From the NCBI GenBank assembly GCA_030280995.1, contig JASXTE010000014.1, positions 29,485,650 to 29,549,649 of the forward strand: DNA of 64,000 nucleotides. The letters are read 5' to 3'. Source of the DNA: Hemileia vastatrix. Its lineage: Eukaryota; Basidiomycota; Pucciniomycetes; Pucciniales; Zaghouaniaceae. The notes under the pieces were generated by a model. That model had not been told where the DNA came from and did no database searches. It was given only the letters and a program-made list of their open reading frames with translations. Position numbers and translations under genes: made by a program. Shown in pieces: positions 21,690 through 32,529 of the stretch. How positions within the stretch are numbered: the stretch's first letter is position 1; every line of letters starts with the position of its first letter.

Positions 21690-22868
21690 TGTCAGCCTAG
21701 GTATCCCCAGGACTGAGTAATTCTGATGTTTAAAATAAGATAACCTTAATTAGATTAGGCTTATAACTTAAAAATAAGGTTAAAATACTTATATATATGG
21801 TTATAATACATATATATATATAATTATTACACTATTATATGACTTACAATAGTTTAAATAGCTTATCCATAGCCTAATTATTCTTATTAAGGTGTTAATG
21901 GAGTCATAATATACTTATCTTAAGTGATATTAAGTAATTATAGATATAAATAAGCTTATATGTATACACAAACCTCATATCCAGTGAAATATGTAGTTAT
22001 ATTATGTATATTTAGGCCTCTAAGTGGGTTTTAACCTCTTAATAGGTTATAACCTTTATTTTTCTGTTTATTTTAGGTCATATGGATGTATTCAGTGGAC
22101 TCAAAATGCCTACACAAGCATATACACCTTTTTTCAGGTGCATATATCCAGTTTGGACAACTTAATCTGCTTCCTTTGATGGATTTTCACCAATTTATGG
22201 GGTGGGATAGCATTACTGGGTTAATATGGATGCTTGGGGATGCTATTGGGGGCTTTGAAAGTTAATTTGGATCCTTTATATGCTTTTTATTTCATTATAT
22301 ACTCTTTGGATGATTTATTTTACCTGTTTCTTTATGGTATCCGCTTTTATCTGTTTATTCTATTTATGGTATGGGTCTGTGGTATCATTAATTGTGATGG
22401 AGGGTCCTCACTGGAGTTCTGGGTGTTTAAAATGCTTGAAGTAGATGCCATGGGGAGGTTATGGGCCCTCAAAGTGCTTTAATTGGCAGGATAGAAGTGA
22501 CATCATCTGGATTGAAGGTCTGTGCACTCCAGTGGATTTTGGTATAAGTAAGAGAGAATTTGACAGGTTATTAAACATCACTTACTTACTACACATCAAA
22601 TAAACATTATTAAACAATTATTATATATTAAAAATATATTATAAAGCATTTATAAATTGATATTATCTTTATATAAGCTATAACTATATTTTATTAATCT
22701 ATTTTCCACCACTAGCATGCATAAAAATCCAAGTATTGTGAGTTTAAATTGAGAATAGCTATTTTATTAGTTTTCCCCTGAGGTTTAATCATTAAGTAAT
22801 TTAACAAAAAGTAGTAGAACCATTAATATCTACTATTAAATCATACTTAGATACTATCACACACTGAC
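21690..22868 (+). mobile_element. Solo LTR, 1179 bp
   Basis: It begins TGTCAGCCTAGG and ends CACACTGACA. CTTTG is duplicated at 21685-21689 and 22869-22873. No internal retrotransposon sequence is present, so it is best read as the product of recombination between two LTRs. An 82-codon frame inside is not a gene. Confidence 0.85.
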
Positions 22869-23130
22869 ACTTTGGTCACTCAAGAGGTAGAAGAGGATGG
22901 TGTAGAAGATTTTTCTACTGTTGAAATTTTGGATTCAGCTATTCCTGAGGATTTTGGCTAGCCTGAAGATATTATTTTTGATAAATATTCCATTGGGAAA
23001 GAAGAGGTTTCTGAAGAAGAAGATATTTATGTCACTAATGAAGAATTTTTGGATTTTGGGGAAGATTTTGTCTTGGATGATTTGGAGTCAGATTTAAACA
23101 CAGGGGGGAAAAATGAGGACTTTCAGGCAA

Positions 23131-23463
23131 GTTGTTTTTTTGTATTTCTGACTTACCTTGCTGTAACCTGGTTAGAACTTCAAGTGATCCATATTCAAAA
23201 CTGCCTCTCATGAATCAGGGAGTGAAATTTGGAGTCCATACTTTTTACTTTTATTAGTTAGCTCAATCACTGGCAGTAAATATTTGTATATATATTTATT
23301 GTCCACAAAAAATATACAATTCTAAAACCACATTAAAAATCAGAATAGCTGCTGGCTATATTTTTTAATGATATCATACAACAAGTATTTGAGAAAACAT
23401 TTGCAAAACCACTAGGATGTGTAGTTTTTGAAACATGACCAATAATTTCCTTGCTATTCATAA
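23131..23463. other. Gap between Ty3 remains and the transposase
   Basis: AT-rich sequence with no repeat or gene that I can identify. Confidence 0.3.
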
Positions 23464-26400
23464 CTACTTTTTTGACCATTTATCATAACACCAAAAAAAA
23501 TTAAGCCCAGATTTTAAATAAGAATTTTCAATTTTAGGATCCACAATGTCATATAAGCAAACTAAAATGAAATTTTGACCTGAAAATGTTGTTGACTGCC
23601 ACATCTTCAATATAACCCCAACAACATTTCCTTTTGATGAATTTACCTCAACATTGCCATTTCCTTGATTTGCTGAATATAATGAGTAGTTTTTTCCATC
23701 CAGTAACAAGTTATCTACTTCAATAATTTGAGGTGATAGAATTTGAGATGAAACAGATGGTTGATTTTTTGTAAAAATACTGGAAAATATTTTTTTACCA
23801 TCAATCATGTTGAGATACTCTATCCACAATTCATAGTCTTCACACAGTAGTTGAGATGATTTTGAGGGAATTTTTCTTTTCTCTGAAGTGAAGACATTTT
23901 TCATTTCATTCTCAAATTGATCATTAGTTCTGTCCATTAATGATTGAAGCTGACCGGTCAAAATAAACCTTTTCATAATGGTCTTGTCCATTTGATCTTT
24001 AAAAAAATGAAATTAATAAAGTTAAGTAGCTTTAATTAAGGAAAACATACATGTTTTCTTATTGGTTAGAATGGAGCTTAACATTCCATTTATACGCTCG
24101 TGGGCCCATGCTGCAGTTGATGGTTCTGGCCCAAATCTTCTCAGAACTTCAGGAAAATGTTGTGCTAAGTGGATGTTTGGGTTTATATTGATATCTGGCC
24201 AAAATTCCTTAAGACACTTCATATAATCTTTTAACTGACCTTGAAGAGATGAAATTTGAGCTTCATGTATCTCCAAGGAAGTCAGAATATTGATTATTGA
24301 AACCAGCAGTGAAAGAAATTTAATCAACTTCTTCTCTTGTGCATCAGAATTTTCAATAGCCCAAACTGGTATCAAAGCTGCCACATAGTAAATTTTACAT
24401 AGTACAAACCATTCAGCAGCTTTAAGATTTGTACCAGCCTCTCCTAGACTACTAGGAACACGGGTTAGCCATGAAGGGGTCTTAGTATTGCGGATACAGG
24501 TTTGAACAATTAACAATTCACTCGATCGTAGACACAAATTATCTGTTGATGCATCTGGGTTTTGTGCTGGTTTCAAAGTGACTTTGGGTCTTGATAAATC
24601 TGAATATTTCTGAAAGGTGTGATCTACAAAAATATTTTGAGATACAATTTTCATCTAATAATAGCTCATTTTAACTTACTTGAACTGGAAAAATTGGATC
24701 TAGAATCATTTTCATCCAAACAGATATCTTTAGGAAGTTGATTGTGACTTTTTGATGGACCAGCTGTTTTTACTTTCTTGACCTGCTCATGAAAACTATC
24801 TTGATGAGAAGGTTTACGTTTAAAAAATTTTCGCGGAGGTAGAAGTACACAAACAGAACTTTTTGATTTATTAGATTTTCTCGAAGGTTGAGAGGATGAA
24901 TGAGGGTAAGAAGGAGACTTTGATTTTTTCTTTTCAGTTGAAAACCAATATATGAAATTACTAGAGGCACTAGAAAATGAATTTTGGCTTGATATGGAAG
25001 GATTTGGATCGAAATCATTAAAGCCTCTTTTTGATCTATTTTTCTTTTGTTTTTGAATTCTTTCTCCAGCCACATGTATCTGAAGGTACATTTTGCTGAA
25101 GTCCTTTGCCATTCCAAGGAGTAAGCAGTGCATAAACTCAATTCCAACAAATGAAATTGGTTTCCAATATGGAAGCTGAAGAAGTGATGAATATCATAAA
25201 CCTTTACTCTCCAAGATTTCTTTCCTTTCTTGTGCACTGGAAGCAGTTTTCCATTTGAGAGCGTATGTGCAATGGTGATAATCAGTCCAAGAAAGAAATT
25301 CAGAAGGAGTTTTGCCAGATTTCAGTTCCTCCTTTGAAATGTAGCAAAAATGGCATGGGATGTTAGAGCTATAGCTCGAAAATCCTGAAAGCTTCTGGAT
25401 AGCTGGAAGATCGCCAATCAAAGGAAATATCGCTGCATGGATTAACTGTCCATTTGGGTGATTATAAGTCTTGAAGAAAAAACATCCTTTCCACAAGGCA
25501 AGAAGTTCATCCAAAAGTGGTGTAATAACGTGATTACAATGGTCCAAACTGGGTTCATGAGGCCCAGTTGTAATTCTGGCCAAAAAGACATGTTGCTTTT
25601 TATATTGTAAATGAGGTGGGAGATTGAGACAAATCAGTATGATTGAACCAAATGATACCTTATTATGACCACCAATTTTGTTCCCAAATGGATTAAACCA
25701 ATCCATATACAAACTAAAAACCAAATTCCCACTTTTTTTTGTAAAATAACCTCCACTAGAATCTTTAAATTCTTTCCACACTGACCCATCCCATACGTCA
25801 CACATTTTTCCATGTGTCTGCCGTGGTCTTCTCAAAGAAGTGTCAAGATCATCCTCAAATCCAGGAAAAAGTAGAAGACGTGCAAGCCAAGATTTAAGGG
25901 ACTGAGTTGTATAAGTTTGTGCTGGTAAGGATTTATTATTTTTCACTTTGAACAAGGGGTAGTTGCATATCAACAAATCTTCATCCTTCTTAGGAATGGG
26001 ATTTAGTAGAAGTTGTTTGCAGTGACTATGATCATAGTTGTACTCATTGACTGATTTGAAAGGTTGATGAAAGCAATTCGGACAACAGAGTAACGTTTTT
26101 AAAGGGGCTTCAAGATTAAGTCTCTGGATAATAGTGTATATATTGTGCGGAAGTAATTGAGATTCTCGTTCAAAACTAGCAGGATTTCCAAAACTTCTGG
26201 AAATTAGTTGAATTTTGAAAAATTCAGCTTTAATTCTTATTTCAATTTGGTCCCTAGATAGGTTTTGTACCAAGTGGCCATGAGCGATTTCAATGAGGGT
26301 AAAGAAAATATAAGGTGAGAGATGGGCAAGAGCAGGTGGAGAAAAATCAGAGGAATCAACACGTGTGAAATTCAAGTTTGACGAACTAGATGATTTTGAG

Positions 26401-26827
26401 ATATTAGATTCTCTTAAAATAGGGGTAGTTGAGTCGGTATTCAAAGTATCAGGTGTTAAAATGGGTTGGTGGGTTGGCTATGATGATAAAAATTATTTTG
26501 GTGGTTAGAAATGATATAAAATTAGAGAATAATTCAATTGCATACCTCTTCTGAGAGGGGGATTCTTTGTTGTGAAGTGCTGGCAATTGGACCTGAACTC
26601 AAAGTTACTTCAGGATGGGAGGTTGAAGGAAGAGAGGATTGTTTGTTGGAAATTGTTGGTGATTGTCTTTCTTGATTTTTTTTAAAGAGTAAAATTTTTT
26701 GTTGATGTTTATAAAATGTTGTAGAAGACATTGAAACACCTCTTTCAATTTCACCATTAGGATTAGTAAATGTCTTTGTATCACAGCCAAGTTCAGAGCA
26801 AATGCAAATCTTGTACTTAGTTGGCAT
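23464..26827 (-). pseudogene. Tnp2/CACTA-type transposase, four exons, one internal stop
   Basis: Exons 26827-26546, 26477-24680, 24623-24051 and 23996-23464 join in frame across GT-AG introns of 54-68 bases to about 1061 codons. The only break is a TGA at 25194-25196 in ESKG-L-stop-YSS. The centre carries the Transposase_21 (Tnp2) pattern: CDVWDGSVWKEF, LYMDWFNPFGNKIGG, CLNLPPHLQYK, PLLDELLALWKG, HAAIFPLIGDLPAIQKLSGF, CHFCYISKEEL and GIEFMHCLLLGMAKDF. Further down IHLAQHFPEVLRRFGPEPST precedes HERINGML. A GYDxK-like cysteine-containing N-terminus (ICICSELGCDTK) may bind zinc. Such enzymes cut and paste CACTA/EnSpm DNA transposons. I found no CACTA terminal repeats nearby. Confidence 0.8.
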
Positions 26828-27471
26828 TTTTAAATGGCTTATAAAAATATAATACTTAGGATGGTAGTGATAGAGGAACAAGGGGGAAATTAAATTTGAT
26901 GTATTCCATGCCAAAATATGTATCATAACTGATTATTCAATTTGAATAATATACTAAATTGAATTAATTTTTTTTCAACTTTCATGGGTTTAATATTAAA
27001 GGTGTAGGAGCATGAAATTGCATGAACTGCATGGTAGAAGATACAGATACAAGTAAAAAATTCTGTACCATAATCAATCAGGGATATTGAACATACATGT
27101 ATAAGAAATGGTTGACAAGATACTAAACTTTTTTCATTTAAAAATTAGAGTACTTTTTGTTGTACTGCATGTTTCTCTGAGTATTTTGGTCAATGAAAAA
27201 AGGAAGTATAATTTAAAGTTTAAAGACTGTAATTTATATTGTTAGGAAAATGAAAAAGGAAAATTTTGTTCAAAAATCATATTTGTATATTCAGCTTAAC
27301 CATAGATAATGAAACATATAATTTATTTCTAAAATCACGTTTATGGAGTGAATAGAATTTAAATGAAAGAAGTTATGAATTTAAAATGATATTTAAGCAA
27401 TGACATGTCAAAACTTAAAAATTATACCATTCAAAGGTAATCTTTCAGGTGAAATTATGAAAAATGATATT
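26828..27471. other. AT-rich gap
   Basis: No gene is supported. The sequence is the left flank of element A2, ending in the ATT target copy at 27469-27471. Confidence 0.3.
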
Positions 27472-27785
27472 AGGGGGTGTCAGTTCTGGAAAATCCGCAC
27501 TTAAATAAGTGCGGATTTCCAAAACACACTAGCCCCAATACTGGTGGATTTCAAAATGAAATAAGTCACTTATTTCACTCAAATCCGCACTTTCTCAACC
27601 AAAAGTGCTGATTTCACCATCAAGTCCCATTTCACTGATTTGTCAGCATCATCCCATTCATATGCAGCACTCCACAGCATAACACTTCATAACTCAAAAA
27701 ATTGTACATCATTTACATTTTCATATCATATCATATAAGGGTCATCCCTTCCTCACTTTCAAATCGTGATAAATTACATAAAGCA

Positions 27786-28356
27786 ATGACTTTCATGGCT
27801 CTTGAACTGCTCTTGGACTCTGATTGCGATTATGATTCTGATCTACAAGAATATTTTGTCTTCTTATTAAAAATGGCCACGAAACGTTACCTTCTTCCCA
27901 GAAAGCCTCAAGTACACCATCCAAACACTTCTTAAACTATCTACACCCAGTTTTAGACAGCTGTTCAGGACTTCTCAGGAATTTTTCCTTAAATTGCTTG
28001 AGCTTATTCAGGATCATCCCATATTTCACAATAATTCTCAAAAAGAACTACAACATCCTTCAATTCAATTGGCCATCACACTATGTCATTTGGGTTCAAA
28101 TGGTAATGGAGCCGCTTTGAAACGTTTAGAAAATGTCTTTGATTTAGGGTATGGTTCAGTTAACACTTATACCAAATGATGTATCACTGCCATAAACTCC
28201 TTGTAATCTCAACTTCTCACCTGGCCAACAAAAGAAGAGCGACTTGAATCATCTCAGGTTATGCAAGCAGAGGGCTTCCCAGGATGTATTGGTTTTGTTG
28301 ATGGTACTGCTATTCCTTTGAGCCAGAAACCTGCTCAAGGTGGAAACAATTACTTT
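27786..28356 (+). pseudogene. PIF/Harbinger nuclease, truncated
   Basis: The ATG at 27786 starts MTFMALELLLDSD. After a frame change near 27935 the sequence continues FRTSQEFFLKLLELIQDHP, SIQLAITLCHLGSNGNGAA, LENVFDLGYGSVNTYTK, then stops and EGFPGCIGFVDGTAIPLSQK. This is the classic order of the HARBI1/DDE_Tnp_4 family. FVDGT carries the first catalytic Asp. The coding region ends abruptly in PAQGGNNYF, where unrelated repeat sequence begins, so the second Asp and the Glu are gone. The nuclease would normally cut the transposon ends with a Myb-like partner. It is broken by at least one frameshift, two stops and the deletion. Confidence 0.82.
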
Positions 28357-28359
28357 CAC

Positions 28360-28565
28360 ATTCTCGTCAAAAATTTTCACCAAAATATTTACAAGTCAAA
28401 AAAATTCTATATCTGTTTTAAAAAATTGGCAATACTCTCCCCTGCATTTTATTGAAGCAAGGGATGGATATCACCAAAATTTTTCTAAGTCATCAATTTC
28501 ACATGTCAGATTTGAAAATTTTGCAATACCCCCCCCCTGCATTTTATTGAAGTAAGTGGTGGAAG
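28360..28565. repeat. ~90-bp repeats between nuclease and Tet-like gene
   Basis: Two to three copies of a unit with AAATTTTCACCAAAATATTT, AATTGGCAATACTCTCCCCT and GCATTTTATTGAAG are present. The same unit is repeated four times at 63125-63475. Confidence 0.7.
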
Positions 28566-28622
28566 TCATCTAAATTTAATAGAATTAAGTAAATTATTAA
28601 ATAAATATATAATATATATCAA

Positions 28623-29519
28623 TTTCCCTAGTTTAAAGTAATGACAATCCCTCAAGCCAAAATGCAGACCAAGTCTAGAAACAAAAGTTTGGGACTTTCC
28701 ACAGGTATAGGCTAGAGGAACCCCATGAAACAAATAAATGTTATCATGATTACCATTTATACAACACAAGGTCTTTGGCCCATTACTTTTGTTGAGGAAA
28801 TTGATACATAAAAAATATTTATTAAAAATTTACAAAAAAATATAAAATTTTCGATGACAACTCTAATCCCCATAATTTTTGGATCTAAATAAAGTTTTTT
28901 TAAATCGATTAACTTTACCTTCTTTCTTTACCTTATTGATTCTTTGAATCAACTTATGACTGATTTGAAATGAGCAACCAAAATGTGTTAAATATTGACA
29001 GGATTCCAAACCAGGAGGAGCTTTGGTTGTTTGATGATTATCCTTAGAAGAATTCCAAATGGTTTTGATGATACCATTTCCCAAACCAAAATCAATGATG
29101 CACTGGTGGTCTGGAAAATATAAACCATGTCATTTGATTTTAGCTGGAGATGGTATTGGTTGGCCAGTAATTGTTTTGATATATGAGAATATACCAAAAG
29201 TAAGAAAATTGGTGTCATTGGTATCGGTGTGAATTTTATTGTGAAATCCAGAATGAGTGATAATAACATTAGAAAATAAAAGATATTCCTGGCTGATATA
29301 TTCCCATTTGGAGTCACACCAATTCAGTATTCCAACTTTGGTTTCAAGTTCATGATTTTTTTCAAATGCTTTATTACAGTGCTTTTTGAGTCGAAGAGCA
29401 AGAAAAGAGTTAAAGGAAGGTAGAGTGTCCCATAAGCAAAAATCTTCATCTTTTTGAGCTTTAGTGATATTCTTGAGCAACAAATATATGCCTATATAAT
29501 TGAAATTCCTAGATAATAA
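28623..29519 (-). pseudogene. Tet-like 2OG-Fe(II) dioxygenase (cargo of A2)
   Basis: The minus frame reads LWDTLPSFNSFLALRLKKH, EKNHELETKVGILNWCDS, EYLLFSNVIITHSGF, KIHTDTNDTNFLTFGIF, PIPSPAKIK, GLYFPDHQCIIDFGLGNGI, KDNHQTTKAPPGLES and YLTHFGCSFQISHKL. HTD fits the HxD iron motif and DNHQT the distal His of the double-stranded beta-helix. Tet/JBP enzymes oxidise 5-methylcytosine or thymine in DNA using 2-oxoglutarate. A single TGA at 29130-29132 (Gly in the B1 copy) interrupts it, and a likely intron separates a C-terminal piece (GPKTLCCINGNHD) at 28623-28775. No clear ATG is seen. Related enzymes are known to ride on KDZ transposons in fungi. Their presence in a Harbinger element is my reading of the borders. 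Confidence 0.55.
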
Positions 29520-30880
29520 TCATATAAGAGTTTCAGAATCCTTATCCTCTAAATATGCAATATAAAAATGTGAAATAAGACAAGTGGAATTTGGAAAAAA
29601 GGCTCAACTTCAAAGGTCAAAATCTCAGCAACCACTGAACCTAATTCAAACCTGTTTGAGGGAAATGAAAGGTATGCTTTAGTAGAATCTTCAGTTAAAG
29701 GACATGTGATTTAAATAAACCTAACCCTAATTTGTTACATAAAAAAATGAAATAAAAATTTAAATTGGGAAAAAAAAGGCTCAACTTTAACGGTCAATAT
29801 CTCAGCAACCACTGAATCAAATTCAAATCTGTTTGTGGGAAATGAAAGATAGCTTTCAGGAGAATCTTTAGTAAAAAGAACATTAGATTTGAATAAACTT
29901 AACCCTAATTCCGAGTCTGATTTTCAAAATTTTACAAAAACTTGAAAAGTGGTAATGAAGATGAGATCAAAAGGAGTTTTATAAGTTCACTTTTATCCAG
30001 ATAAGAGTCATACATATATTTAAGTATGAACTTTTCATAAAAGGAATGAGATATCATATAGGCATGAAAAAAAGGAGATGAAACTTACCTTGATTGAAAA
30101 GTAGGAAAAATAGAGTGAGAAAGATTGATGTTGGAATTGTGGGGAAATTGAATATGGAGTAAGTGAAATGCATAAAGAATGTGCAATGTATGTGTTTCAA
30201 TGAAATGGAGCCAAAAAAAAGTGAAATAAGGGAAAGGGGGATAATGACCATGCCAAGGAGGGATGAAGAGTAGGGTGATTGAGCTAAAAAAGAAAGTAAA
30301 GAGGGAGAGAAAAAAAAGGTTAATTATACCATTGAAATCCAAAATAACCACTTACAAAAAAAATTTAGATAAAAAAAATAAAATAAACAGAAAAAAACAA
30401 AAAAAATTATAATTAGTAATCAAAAAATCAAAAAAAAAAAGAATAAAGTGACTTACCTGGAGAGATGAGATGACAAAATGAATGAAACCAAATTATTTGA
30501 GGGATGTTGGAGGAGAATAGGAAAAGGATATGAGGGATGAATGAAAAAAAAAATCACTGACAAAATATGTGATTTCAGAAAATATGTGATTTCATGTTGA
30601 GCTGGTGAAAGAAAACCAATGAGCCATCCAAAAAAAAAAATTTCACTGTAAATTCCAAAAAAAAATGAATATGCAACAAACCAAAATACCAACCCAAGTG
30701 AATGAAGTACACAAAGAGGACATTTGGAGAGTACAAAATGATATGGGAAAGAAAGGGATGATGTGGCCAACATGTGGTTTTGAAAAAAAAATCACGAAAA
30801 AAGTGCTGATTTGAGGTCAGAACTGACACCCATTTTTGAAATAAGTGACTTTTTTGCAAAATTTAAGAGCTGATTTGTAA
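29520..30880. repeat. Noncoding arm of A2, shared with B1
   Basis: It is colinear with 11200-12470, including three copies of a GGCTCAACTT...CAACCACTGAA unit, the TATCATATAGGCATGAAAAA segment and a GACTTACCTGGAGAGATGAG segment. A sequence nearly identical to the inverted terminus (GGTCAGAACTGACACCC) appears early at about 30816-30832, before the true end. Confidence 0.65.
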
Positions 30881-31108
30881 GTGCTGATTTGGTTTGAAAT
30901 CCGCACTTAAGTTAAGTGCGGATTTGCCAGAACTGACACCCCCTATTCAGTGTTTTTTTTAAAAAAATTTTCATCATTCAAGGAATTCTTGTGAATGGAT
31001 AAAATTAAAAATTGCAAAATTCATTAATACAGTGAAATAATTTTTCTTGTTGCTATTGAATGTACACATATTTTAAAATAAATAAGGTTATAAATAATAG
31101 AATAAATA

Positions 31109-32207
31109 TTATAATAAATGTAAAAGAGAGGGTATTTTAAAGGATCGATTCCTGCATAGCAATAAAAGCTGTGATGTAGCTAATGAATCAGTATTATAGC
31201 AACACAGTGGAAGATTACTTGGACAAGATGATGTTTCTGACATAATGGATGATTCTTTTCTAAGTGAAACAACATGTTTATACAAAGATTTACATTTTCT
31301 GGTTCCTCTTAACTTATTCAAAGTAATCTGATCAATCTGGGAATAAAAATTGGAAAGTTCATCTGATCGCCATTTCAATTTTCTCTTCCAAGTATTTCCT
31401 TCCTCATCCTGCTCAGTGTCAGAGTGATAATTTGGGTTATCAAATAAGAAGAGATATTCTTGATCCAGTACAGATATCGCAGTATGGAGCCAAGATTTTT
31501 GTAACTGAAGTAGAGTTTCAATGAAAGTTCCTCTAGAAAAAAAAACTTGACTCACTTTTCTTCTAGTTTCCTTATTTTTTTTTCCAAGACAGAAAATTGG
31601 AGGTGATATGGACTGTCCCTGTTGGGTGTGGAGCCATCGTTCTATTATGAGTGGCACAAAATCCTCTTGGTACTCATTATGATCAAAGACATAATATCGA
31701 AATGCCTGGTTTTTGAAGGCATAGCAATAGTGCTTTGTCAGATGAGAGATAACCAATTGATTCCATTCTGTGTCATCATTCATAGAAAAGCATAGTCGAG
31801 GTATTCCAACTGCTTTAGCATCATTATGACAAATATGATGAAAAACAAGTGGAATCGTTTTTTTCTGCCCAGAGGGAAATAACTGCAGTTCCTCCATGGT
31901 TTCAGTTGCTTCAGATATTGTTGGAAGGGAAGTAGAAGTTAAAGGATTGATAAGAGAAGAGATTTCAGAAACAGTTGGAGAAGATGGATAAGTATCTTCT
32001 TTCTTGCATTTCCCAAGGATAAGCTTTATAAAATCAATTATAGAAGCTGTTGAGGTAGCCTTGGAGTTGGGAACACCTATTTCAGCAAGAATTTTATTGA
32101 ATGCCCTAGAGCTTTTGAAACCTGTTGCTGGTATTAAAGTAGAATCTAAAATTTTACATTAGTGAAAAAATTATAGCCTATCGAATAGGAAACTTACATG
32201 AAGACAT
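31109..32207 (-). CDS. Unrecognised protein, 348 aa, two exons
   Basis: A 10-base first exon (ATG at 32205-32207, MSS) joins across a 52-base GT-AG intron (32146-32197) to 32145-31109 in frame, with no stop until 31111. The protein starts YSTLIPATGFKSSRAFNKIL, has a Ser/Thr/Pro-rich linker, then a denser region with PLVFHHICHNDAKAVGIPRL, TKHYCYAFKNQAFRYYVF, a GKKNKETRRKVSQVFFSRG basic patch, and an acidic NYHSDTEQDEEGN. I do not recognise the family. It lies on the same strand as, and between, the transposase at 23464 and the SNF2 gene at 32530, and may belong to the same transposon-associated cluster. The tiny first exon makes the start the least sure part. Confidence 0.5.
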
Positions 32208-32529
32208 TGTTTGTGGTAATTAAAAATATGTACAAATCAGGGGAAATGGGGGAAAAGAGGGGATAAGTACACCTTATATATCAAATTTTAACATTTTCCC
32301 CTTGTTAATAACTTTGAAAGGGCCTAATAATTTTTTTTCCTTTGTGTACTTGTGAACCTAAAAACATTTTTTATTCAAACTAAGAAAATCAAACATTTTA
32401 TTGAAATTACATGTAATTACAAGATGACTATGAAGATATTTTTGCCCATCTAGATGCTTCTCAGGAACAGCCAAGCTAAAAGTATTTCAAATTCAGTCTC
32501 AAAGAATCACAGTTGAAAATGAAAATAGC

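Larger units (their letters stand above)
20795..23130 (+). pseudogene. gag: Decayed gag (and later fragment) of the Ty3-2-like element
   Basis: The ATG at 20795 gives MSSTVGSGVLASG and SVRIVS-stop-DGPKFTGED, matching MSSSAVASGSSN and SVRIVSWDGPKFDGEE in Ty3-2 gag (TAG for TGG). Homology continues with DMVNQIRFFMGDREVEEEVI before the MITE at 21086. After it comes LNYLLEYKILYHDNVSKYVF to GMEVLKNVILEHL. A solo LTR then interrupts at 21690. From 22874 an acidic frame (QEVEEDGVEDFSTVEILD...) continues to about 23130 and may be what remains of a more distal coding part after deletion. No product is expected. Confidence 0.7.
27472..30944 (+). mobile_element. Harbinger-type transposon A2 carrying a Tet-like oxygenase
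   Basis: Inverted ends AGGGGGTGTCAGTTCTGG and CCAGAACTGACACCCCCT bound 3473 bp, flanked by ATT at 27469-27471 and 30945-30947 (a TA duplication is an alternative reading). Each end is followed by a palindrome around AAATCCGCACTTAA. Inside are the N-terminal part of a Harbinger nuclease (plus), a run of ~90-bp repeats, a Tet-like dioxygenase gene (minus) and a noncoding arm shared with B1. The catalytic half of the nuclease and any Myb-like gene are missing, so the copy is non-autonomous. Confidence 0.85.

Noticed and set aside
22234..22482. 82-codon frame
   Set aside because: It lies wholly inside the solo LTR 21690-22868.
23404..23420. CACTAGGATG as a CACTA terminal repeat
   Set aside because: No matching inverted copy was found on the other side of the transposase gene.
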